Assembly: GCF_037975245.1 (NCBI RefSeq)
Contig: NC_092565.1
Span: 18,705,999-18,769,998, forward strand
Direction of reading: 5' to 3'
DNA length: 64,000 bases
DNA from: Apostichopus japonicus
Lineage: Eukaryota; Echinodermata; Holothuroidea; Aspidochirotida; Stichopodidae
The notes beneath the pieces are model-generated. The model was not told the origin of the DNA. It searched no databases and worked only from the letters and a program-made list of their open reading frames with translations. The position numbers were made by a program, and so were the translations under genes. Shown here piece after piece: positions 36,801 to 48,800 of the stretch; positions within the stretch are counted from its first letter, which is position 1, and each line of letters starts with the position of its first letter.

Positions 36801-39800
36801 AGTAACAGTACAGAAGGGACAAAAACACACACAGAATACAGACAGGTTAATGAGCATGGTGAACACAAGGAGATAGATGTAAGGGGATTAGTAGACAAGG
36901 GATGGAGAGAAGAAAGAAAGAAACCAACAGGGGAGGAGGAGAGGTAGGAGATAAACATTGGAGGGACAAAGAGAGGATTAAGGGAAGGGGGAAGGAAAAA
37001 GATGACAACTTTTAACATCTGGAATTTGTGAAATTTATTTTATTCAGGGAAAATTTTTAAATGCTTGTCAAGTCTTTCAGGACAACCAAATTTTCTGTTC
37101 GGAAGACCAAAATCAGCTTTGTAGGTCGTTGTTTATGTCAAAATTTGATTGCATCGTAACTTATCAGCTCCCCAATGGTAAATGATAAATTGGTATCACC
37201 CTCCATCACTTTGGTGTTACTGACATAAAACAAAAATAGTGGCAGGCCTTTGATCCACCCAAAAGGCAAGTTTTATTGGCCCCAAGCTGCTGTTCTATTC
37301 ACCAAACCTACACATCTCTCCTACATTTTTACATATAAGTCATTCTATTTTGCTACAGTTTTTCAGACAACCTTTTTTGCTGTTCTGACATGCAAACGTA
37401 ACACTTGGGTGTCCGAGAGACAACCAGAACAAAATCACTCAAATTTTGTCCTGCTTTATCGAAGGATTTTCGTAGCTAGCAACTCATTAATGGTCAACAT
37501 CGGATGACCTCTGACAGTGTCTTTATCAGAACAAAATCACTTAAATTAAAGGACTAATGAGGTACCCAATTTGAGTCAGGGTACTCCAGTCACACAGTTG
37601 AGGAATGAAGCCAGTTTCATGTTTTCACAAACCCCTTCAATCAAAATTAAACTTATTTAATTTACTGGACCCCTCCCCCCCCTCTCGCTGTTCATCCCCT
37701 TATGAGAAATGTAAACATGCTGTACCCAGCTGTGTCTGCTTATCATTGTAACATATCTGTATTTCAGGCATATCAGATTGACTACTTTAATTTCTGCTCG
37801 ATTGATTGATTAATCGATTGATTGATTGGCACGTATTTGTTCCACCTGCAGCCATCCGATGCTCCCGATGAAGCCAAAGAAACCCCTAAGAAAGTTAAAG
37901 AAGGAGATATTGCCAAGGATGTCCAGACTACTACTCCCTCCTCCACTACTAAGCAGACCACACCCACCCCTGTATTGCTTCCAAAATTATTGGTATCTGA
38001 GAAGAAGGAGGAGAAGAAAGAGACAATAACGAAGGTTTGTTTACAATGGCACTCCTCACTTTACACTAAACCTGGAGACCTATGTTTGATGTGGGTACAA
38101 GCAGCTATAGTTATGTGGGTTTATTCATAGCTCCATTTATATCTAGTAATAAAAATAATTATAATAATAATAATAATAAAAGCAAATGCTGTTTTATGTA
38201 CACAACAAAGTTAATATTTGGGACAAAGTGCTCTTTGGGAATAATTTTTTTGGGTACATTAACAGCCCCATGGATTTTGATGGAATGATGCAATTAGCAG
38301 TAATTAAATGCTACAAGCAAAATCTTTTTCTTCCCCCCCCCCTTTTATTTTTTGTCTACCAATAAATCATTTCAGTCAGTGCTTCTTATACAGCCAGCAT
38401 ACAGTGTTGAAGGCACATATAGCTCAAATGATTGTTTGGACTATACACCGTGCCATACATTTTTTACCATGTCTTGTATACAAGTGGCGTTCGCACTTTG
38501 TGAACGATCACAACTAGAATTTTGTTGTAATTTTCAAACAGTCAGTCAGCAACAGAAGGTTTGCTTAAAATTTATCATTGGTAGAACTAAACATGAATAG
38601 AATTTGGTTAAGTCACACATTAAGATATAAACTAACAATTTTGATTTAAGCAGAGTTCAGTCGACTATTCTTAAGCTCTTTTTAATTACCTTTCTTAGGA
38701 ACAAATATCCGATATTGAGGCAATGCTGGCCAAGCCAACGGTTGGGAAAGTGGTCACGCCTCAGGCAGATTCTCCTGCTCCTGGAGAGAGTAAGTACTCG
38801 TTATCTTCCCAGTTCTTGAAACCTCTGATTTTAGCATCACTGTTTGATAACTCCCACAATACTAAAAGCACAGGATGGGGTCCTGTCTCCCTCTGAAACC
38901 CATCATGACCTCAATACGATGGGGTCCTCTTTTCGGCCCTCCTACGTACCGGTAGAGATGTTGACACGTGAAAAGGATTTTCGAAAAAAGATATTCATTT
39001 GTACTTGATGAAGAGTTGGTTTTCTGATTTGGGCTTTAGTTTTTAAGAGAGAGGTAACTTTGACACTCTTTAATATATCCAGACCAGGTAAGTTTTGGAA
39101 TTTCTATTATGAAGAGTCTTTTTCAAACACTTCAGATGTAATGGCCATTGAACTTTGAGGAATTAAGTTTGTGACTGTTGTAGTCTTTATATTATTTGCA
39201 TTGGTTCCACTTGATTCAGGTACCAAGGTTTTTACTCCAGGAAAAAAAAAAAATTCAAACATGCAAAAATACTTCAAATTTGCAAGAAATCAAAGAATAA
39301 AAGATATGGCAGGTTTCAAGCCATGTCAGCAAACTGCCGTTGTGTCAAATGTATAATTATCGTGTCTCCAGGCAAAATTAGACTCTTTCATACTCAAAAT
39401 AATAAAAATAAAAAAACCTTTGGTTACTGGAAAACAGTGTCATTCTTTCACAGCCATGGCTACCGAAAATGTCTCCCCAACTCAGCCATGATGTGCACCA
39501 CTCATAAATGACAATGAATAAATTAATAAATGAAACTGTACCTTTCCCATATATGAAAGGAGTATTATGACAGTATCGCCCAATTAGATATCAGATAATA
39601 TCTGTTTGCCGCAATAATCTGCATCATAGAATTTTAATGATAATCGTCACGTCTGTTTCTCTCAAGACAATCATAAAATGCTGTACAGTGCATCATGCTC
39701 TCTTCATTATACCTTCCCCTGCCCCCTCCCACCTCCCCCCATGATTTCTACATTCAACAAACAGCCATGTGACAATTTGGTACTCGTTTGTTTTCCATCA

Positions 39801-42800
39801 GACAACTGTCATCTCTGTTTTTCTGCTGAATTCTTTTTTAACTTCTTGCTTCCTATAATCTTGCTCATGAAATTCAAAGGAAAAATATTTTTGATACCGT
39901 TTATGTAAAAATGTTCTGTTCCAATATCTCCTTCAGGAATTTAAAGTAAGGTTAATGTTTCATGCCCTTTCGATAAATTATTGCAAATTTGTTATCAACC
40001 TTGGGGGTTGGGGTTGTGTACAACATTCTCAATCATAACTTGAAATCTTTGATCTGAAGCAATAATGCAGATAATTTGGTACAGACTTTCAATTAAAATT
40101 CTCATTCTCAAAATGCCATAACATTGGCTAGACATGCCTACAAATTTTTTGGTTAAATCATCAAGAAAATTTTTTAAGGACTTTCCTGTTTGCATAAGGT
40201 TAATACTTATATGGGTGAATTTATTTTTAGAATCAGGGGGGTGATTATTTACAAGCAAAACTAGTACATATTAGTGCAAGAAATTTAGCATATTATCAGG
40301 GCTTGAAAATTGGGCTATTCACTGGCTATTTGCCAGTGGATTTCACTCTTTGCCACTAGAAACGAAAAAAGGAACTTGCCTTTTTCTGCCAGTGCAAATT
40401 AACACTGGTTTTGTATTAATTCAAGGAAAATGCCAGTGGAAATTTGATTTTTAGCAAATACATTTTTTATGCACTGGCATTTCTTAGCAAGTGGTTTAAC
40501 TTTAAATCGTTAAATTTAAGGACCCAACCAGGGCAGTTTGGCCAAGCAGATTGGTATTGTGGTTAAGATCGTCATAAATTTGGAAACCAAAGATATAAAA
40601 CGTTGTTACATGTGTTGACTTGCATTGTTGTAGAGAGATGTTTGAAGGGGCATGTAAATACTTCCATAATATCGCTAAGAGTAGAGTGCTCTTGTTCAAA
40701 TATTCGAGTTACAGACTGCTAAATAAGACCAGGAGGTAGCATTAAAAAGAATATGGATTAACAGAGAGCAAACAAATTTTCAGTAACCTCGATAGCACTT
40801 GCTGTAAAGCTGACACTAGATGGAAATAAGGCCTTGAGAAATTGCTTCTAAAGGAAATGATCATGTTTATATGAAATGTATTTTAATCTACAAATTATAA
40901 AGTCCTAAACAATTTCATTTCCATAGATTAATGTTTATAGAAATATTTTTTATATATTTTTTGTTATCTATTTCAACAACTTTAAAGTAACTTTAAAGTA
41001 ATCTTGAAGTTTTGTTTAAGTTGTCTGTGGTTTGGATTGTAGCCTGTTTTCCTTAGTTTTTCTTTTGCCTAGATGTAGTCCACAATATGTTACCCACAAT
41101 GCATTGGTGTATTGTGTTTGTATCTTTCTTCATAATTTTGTTTACAGAGGAAATTGCCAAGAGCCAAGCTAACAAGAAAGGTTTGAATCTTCCCAAGTTA
41201 TTGTTGAGGTCAAGGGTCATGAAGCCATTCCTGCATCCCTCTAGCGTTTTCTTTCCCTTACAAAGTCAAAAAGGACCGGTGAGAGGAATGTGGGGGGGGG
41301 GGGGGAGGGAGAGCAGAACAGAGACATCAGCAATCAGGGGAATTGAAACAGAGATTTTGGAGAAGAAAAAAATTCCACAACTTCTTTTGTAGATTGTTAA
41401 AAAACACCTATGATCAAAATTGCATGACTGAAAAGTTGCATTTGGAAGAGAAATATCCTTTGAATTTATAACAACAAATATTTGAGAGGAAAAAGAAATG
41501 TTTGTTTTGTGCCTCAGAGCAAGTGGGAGAGCTTCGACCCCCTTTGACCTCCAATTCAAATACATTCCGTCAAACAAAAGATCGACCTGTTTTTCGTCAA
41601 TCCAGGTGACTTTTGTTTTTTAACTCAGTTTATCACTTCTCATTCAAAATTGCATGCCGTGCCAGCCAAGCAAATTCATTTTTAGATTTTAATACACATT
41701 GCCAAAAATTGCATACCTTTGTACACATCATAATGTTCTACTGAACCCTATTGGAGAATTGAAGGTAGGTGCTCTGTAAGATCAGAAGAAGAGTCTTTGT
41801 TTTAACAGCTTTACATATTCATATCAAGATTGATCCTTGTTTTGATAGCTTTATTGTGAGAGTTTGACTGGTACTTTAGCAAGCAGTGATCTCACTACAG
41901 GACAGTCTTTTGACTATAAAGTTTTGAGTCAAATTAACACCCAATACCACTTCTTGCTGATTACAAAATTATTATCAAAGGTAAAACAGGGGGAAGGGGG
42001 AGGAGGGGGAGGGGAGGGGAGGAGTGTTAGGGATGTGGGAGAATGGACTTTGATCATAAAACATGGCATTAATTGTTCTGTTCACTACATGTGATTGTCA
42101 GCTTGCGGGATGTATGTGTCTTGGGAAAATGTAACGCTTGATCACATTTAGAGATGCCAGTCTGCTTACATCATTACAAGAAACAAACACCCCCCCCCCT
42201 CTCAAAGATATGCACACATAGTGAATCAGAATTTTTAAGGGAGAGCCAAGTTTGATGGGAAAGAATTTAACAATAAGCATAGGCTAGTCTGAAAGGTAAA
42301 GCATTCCAAATGTATGGATATAATTTCTGATCTAGTTTGTTCTTGAAATATGAATCACAGCCAGAATGTAGTTTCATTTTGTTGTCTGTAGCCTAAATAG
42401 TGTTAATCCAAACTAGTATAACAGCTCTAGGGACTACATTTTAAATTAAATCTCTCATTCCAGGGCAGAGGCTACAATAGCAATGATTCCCCTATCTAAA
42501 CTAACATTGATTTAAACAATTCTTGCAATTTTGTTTTTTTTATTTAATTTGAAAATAAAAATTGCAATTTCTTAAAGGCAATCTCTCTTCCATTTGATCA
42601 CTGTTTGAAAAGTGTGGATGTAAGTTTTAATTTTGACAAGAATTGATCAAACATCTCGCTGTTTTATACATTTATGTGTTTTATGTAGGAATAACTGGCA
42701 TCTGTGGTTCTCATGTAATAAGATATCATTTGCATCTCATTAGTGATGTACAAAAATGCATTATTTTGCATGTTTCCTACGCACAAAGATGAATAGGCAG

Positions 42801-45800
42801 AAATTTGTATAGACCTGCATATTCAAATAGAGGGGTGTGGCCGTCTTTACGGTCGCCAAAATATTTGGAAGGTTGCCAAAATATTTTGGAAGGAAAAAAA
42901 ATGTTAGATATTAGTTGGAAAACAAGTGGAAAAATCTTGAACTTGAAATTACTTCAAAACTTGCAAAATAGAGTTAAGCTCCCTTTTTGCAGCTAAGCAC
43001 CCTTAATTATACAAGTTACCAAAGATGAGGGATGGGGGATATCTTCTTCAGATAACCCTTCCCCAGGCCACAAAATCTGCCACTTGAGGTTCACCAAGAC
43101 CATCAAGGTAAAAAATTGGGTCATGCAACAAAAGAATAACAGCTAAGTAAGGTATAGCCATCGTTTTCATATGTTCCTGATTCTCGAAGAAGCAATTTGG
43201 ACCTTTTGCTATATCTGTTGATATTATTAATGAGAGACTGCTTTGAAATTATTATTCAAAACTCCCGATATGCTTTCAAGTTTCACATAGATATAAAAGC
43301 TTATAACCCTTGCCATGTTTTTGGAACCCCAAATATTAACACGTTATAGTCATGCATTTGCAAACCTTCTTAGTGCCAATTTCTGCAATCCATTACAGGT
43401 GTGGAATTTAGTGCAATTGTCTTTTTGTTTTCGTTTCAAATTTCATTCGATACTAACACCTCGCCATATTGCGTGGAAATTCTACTCATCGTGACTAACA
43501 TATCATCCCTCAGTTGTTTTCAAATGACATTTGATCCTGGGTTTCTTCCCATAAGTAAACAAATTTATTGTTTCTTACATTTTTTAGTGTCATAAGATTC
43601 ATTCACCACTGTAAGATATTTTGTTTTTCCTTTTCAAAATAACTATCACATTATGGAGTCAAACCCCATTGTGTGGTAAGTGTGGCACCAACAAAATATA
43701 ACTGTTGTTAATGGAATGCAGCTAGCTACTTCAATTTGGACAAGAATACTTGATGAGAAAAACTGTATTCCCTCTCTTTCTGATGCATATCCTTGCTCAA
43801 ATTCACAAGGAGATTGCTACAAGGTAGAATGCCTGGACAATACTTCCTCAATGTGTGTAGTTTCCAAGTTTATAATAATATGCCCGGGGTCACAATAGAA
43901 ATTTGAAATTATAGTCGATTCATATAAATAACAAATAGTAGCAATTTAATTTTTCAATCCTATTCAAAGACACCTGAATGAGTTTCAACTTACAGAGACC
44001 GATGGAAAATTATGAATATTAAAAGTAGTTGTCAGCTTGGCAATCAAAGAATAAAGCCTATGGTACTCATCAAATAATTTTACAGGTCACCAAATATAAA
44101 AGCTTTTAACTTGACTGTAAATTTTGGAAATTCTTGGATGCACTCAAGAACAGCAAGACTGATTCTTACCGGTTGTTTGATCTCCTGAGACGACTAAAGT
44201 CAGTATGTCCGATAACAGCTCCTTTTCAGGTTGCCTAGAATATATGACCATTCTAGAAATGGTAAACACCCTAACGGTCAGACGTGTGGTATTAAATTCA
44301 ATGTTTATTCGGCAACCAAGGTTTGCTATTTGTTCATCCAAGGATATTTCTTTCAAAAAAAGTCCGGACAAGATGGAGCAATTTTTCTTATTTTCAAGTT
44401 TCATTATTTGCTGTACGATATATATCTACCCGTATAAAACTGTTTAACACGCTTTGTTATTAACCGAATCTGTACATCGCAAACTTTTTTTTTGGGTGGG
44501 TATCTATTGATAACAGAATGCTTTCAAGGACTTTGCATAATCCTATCTAAGAATAATTCAGGTCCCCAGTCATCGAGACATCATGTGAAAGAAAGGAGAA
44601 AAAGAAAAGAAACCTGGAAGCTATTAAAGCTGATTTCTATGAATGAATAGGAACCTTGCTTACATGTTTGTACTGATATAAACACGTATTATTGCAAATA
44701 TTTCCTCCGTACTAATGTAAACATCTTAAATAGCAGAACATGTTTCTTGTCATTCATTCAAACATTTATGGTTATGGACAGCTTGTTCACAAGACATAGG
44801 TGACAGTATTCATTTGGATAAATGCTACTTTTTCTGCTGATGCAACTGACAGTGTGAACACCTTAGTCTTCTAGCAGCAAACCCTAGTAGTAGTAGTAGT
44901 AGTATCAAGCACACATTTCAATCTCTTGTCAGTAGATATATATCCAAGCTCTACCAGCCACACTTTATTTTACTAGTAGTAACAACTTAGTCTACTAGCA
45001 GTAACACTAGTAGTAGTTTCACACACACATTTCAATCTCATGTCAGTAGATATATATCCAAGCTCTACCAGCCACACTTTATTTCACTAGTAGTAACACC
45101 TTAGTCTACTTGCAGTAACACTAGTAGTAGTTTCACGCACACATTTCAATCTCTTGTCAGTAGATATATATCCAAGCTCTACCAGCCACACATTATTTCA
45201 CTAGTAGTAACACCTTAGTCTACTAGCAGTAACACTAGTAGTAGTTTCACGACACATTTCAATCTCTTTTCAATATATATGTACCAGCTCTACCAGCCTC
45301 AACAATTTATTCTACCTGCAGTAACACCTTAGTCTACTAGCAGTAACACCTTAGTCTACGAGCAGTAATACCTCATTGAAGTAGTAGTACAACCCTTTGA
45401 TCTGTGTACTCTACCAAAACTAAATACTTTCTTCCACTAGCAACAACAACACAGTATTAATTACATCATAGTCTACTAACAGTAGTATTAGATTGAAGTT
45501 TATAATTCATACTGAACTTTTATATAGGTTCATATATGGTTAAAATTGTTAAGTCACATAGTTGTCATGGATACAAAACTGCATGGAACATGTATACGTA
45601 TAATCTGCACATATTATATACCAGAACCATTACAATTGAACTGGACTCATTGGCTAATGTAAGTTGAAAACTGTTGTAAATTGTGAAAGGTGTCTTATTA
45701 ATTGGCAATAATCATTAAAGAATGACCTTTTTTCAAAAATAAATCATACAAGCAGTTCTAGTTAATCAGGGGCACTATAGTCTTGGATTTAATATCCTGA

Positions 45801-48800
45801 CACAAACTTACACCTTTTCCAATCGCTTCAGCTTTTTGATCGGAGGATGCTGATGACCATAAAAAATGACTAAACTAGAAATTGTAAATTTCTTTGCCAA
45901 TACTGGCTTAAATTTCTTCCCTTTTCTTTTCCCTTATTTTTTTGCTGTTTGTTGGTGGCTTGTCAAGCATTAAAAACAGAAATACAAAAAGCACGAGTAG
46001 ATTTAGTTTCCATTTCTTGCTTTAAACGTTAACTTAGAGTGCGTTCTCATTATATTAACCCCGCTGTCTTAGTTTTTGTCTTCTATCCACCTCCGCAGAA
46101 ACTCCAACACTCTCCAAGTTGTTGTCCACATCGACTAAATCTTACCCAACACCAACACAGGCCCCACTGGTGACAGTTGAGGCCAAATCATCGGGGGTCC
46201 AGCTCAAGACAAAGGCGGCGGTCACACCAAAGGTACCTACGGTGGTTGAGCCCGAACCAAAAGAAGAGGTAAGGTGGCCTTATTCCTTGGATTCTTCGTT
46301 GGGGAGTTTGGTTCCATTACTCGATCAAATTATTTCAAAAGAATTTCCCCAAGTGAAATGGTTTCTACGAAGCCATTGAGAAGTTTTCATTGCCAATATC
46401 TTCATTTAAAGCAATTAGGCTTAGCAATCGGGAGGTTCCGGGAGTGATACCAGCCTGGGTAACAGTAAGGTTGGTCTTTCATCCAAGAGCAATCTACGGT
46501 TTTCCCATCTGACATGACTTTCTAAGTTGAAAAAGATTCCAAAATTTGAGTTAAAATGTTGAATTGGAAGCCACCCAATGTGTAAGTTGTAATCCATAAG
46601 CCCTTGTGGGTTTCTCCCATATTTGCGGTCGCTTAATTAAGCATCGTAAAAATAACTGCTGATTATTATTATTATTTAATGTACATATTTTCATATTCCC
46701 TTGCAAGATTCAAGTGACTGTGGTGGAAGAACCACCGACCGATTCTCCGGTGCCCTCATCCCAGCTCCAGATACCAGGTCTGGAGAATTCTGAGGACTCC
46801 TCGGACGTTTCGGTGGTGGCATCCACTGCACCATCGTCACCCGCAGGTAATAAAGCGGAGGACCAGAAGAGGAGACGGAGAGGCCGTCCGACAAAGAAGA
46901 AGGTCAGTGTCGAGGTGAGCATAGGCGTATGAGGCGGGGAGGCTGGGTGGGCTGCAGCCCCCCAAACAACATTTTTGTGGAAATTCGGGCAATATGCTGA
47001 GAATTTTTCGGGCACCTACTGAAAGAAAAATAATTTGCAATGTGTTTTTCAATGGTTAAACTTATTATTATTATCATCATTAGTATTGTAACGACTTCCC
47101 CAATAGTTATAACCAATATGGAAGGGTTATAACACGGAAAATGATTGTATGTTATTGGCATGAGATGCAATAATTGATGCATGCCTATATGATATGCAAA
47201 ATTAACATGTTAAATTTTGGTTGTATTTTTCGGGCAAGTCGTTACAGACCCCCAAATCAAATTGGGTTCCTACGCCTATGGAGGTGAAAACATCTACATT
47301 CATCTAAAATTGCTTTAAAACCTGTTTTTTATTAAATTTTTTGCTCTTTACTAACGATCCTGAGGTTTGTTTTTATCACTTTCTTTTCTCTTTGTAGAAG
47401 TGAATTGCCTTAAAAGAATCAGTATCTGGGAAAATCCATTTTAATAATATTATTGTCATCATCTATGATATGGTTTAAAAAAAAAAAATCTTCATATGGT
47501 TTAATGTAGACATTAATGTAAAAAATTAGAAGTTAATGTAGAAAGAAGGTAATTGTACAATGAATATTTTTTAGTTCTAATGGCAAAGACTGATTTGAAA
47601 GTAAACTGCAGAATTAGTTGTAGATGCATGTTGTAATGGGAACACACAAATGTAGATGTCCTTTTATGGTGAGATATCTGAAGTCTTTAGAAAGTTCAAA
47701 ATATCCCAGCCAAACATTTGAATAGTTTCCAGAGTCTTCCAGATGACAAAGTAACTTTGACCAGATTAGAGACATTTTTTTCTGTTTAATTCCTCCCAAA
47801 AAGGGTAACGAAGAGGATGCTGTTGAGGTCAGGTCGGTCAGCGAATCGGCAGACGAGACCAAAGACGGTGCTAGGAGCGAAGCAGCGGAGTCTGAAGGGA
47901 CGGAAAGACCCTCCGAGAGTGACAGGGACGACGCCTCATTGTCTAATGCTCCCATAGCAGGAGCCTTCTTTACCGAATCACTACCAAACAGCCCCGCCTC
48001 TCAACAATCGTGAGTATCGTTGAAAGTGGGATGCGGAGAAAAGAGCTAAATAGTTAAGAGAGACCGGGGTGAGGGATAGGTGGGAGGGGGATTTGGGCAA
48101 GGGTGAAGCAACTGTTCATCAAGATACTGTATTTTAGTCATGTACAGTCATTGATCTATAGGCATAGGTTTTTTTTTAGTAAATAATAACTCATTTCTGA
48201 ATTCAATATCCACATTTTTAGTGGTTAGTGTCACTTTTAAACTGCATTTTAGATCTAATTAGTTCATAATCTGGGCATACCCTCCTTTACTGTGAAAGGA
48301 AAGGTGAGGTACTTGAAAACCATACTCTGATACATCCATCGATCTATCACATTAAAATGAACAGACAGAATCGACCACAAAAATTACACCAGGAATGATA
48401 AATATAGGTATGAAATTTCCACGGTTTTGTTCATTGAAAACTATATACATGCATGGAGCCCCAAATTGCTGTTACGTTTAATTTCTGCTTTTTCCTCAGG
48501 GAGGATCACCAGGATCAGCCAGATCGCCAGTGGAAGAAGGCAATCATGCTCGTCTGGAGGGAAGCTGCTAGCCATAAGTCAGTAACAACATTAATGTTTA
48601 TTACCATCAGAGAGCTTGAGTGACAGAACCTGATAATAGTTTGACATTTATATGGGTAGTCTCCCTAGCAACAGAATTTCTTTTTTTAAGGCCCTTTGAA
48701 GGCCCTTTATTTCTTGTTCTTCTTCTACTGGTTCAGTCGCCCACAGAACAGGAAATATTTGAGATGCCCAATACCACTGTATAATCAATTCAAATACAAT

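Noticed and set aside
41148-41392. Long read-through version of BRD8 exon 9
   Set aside because: The frame stays open for 80 codons past the donor but enters a poly-G/purine run; the 33-nt version fits the phase of exon 10 exactly.
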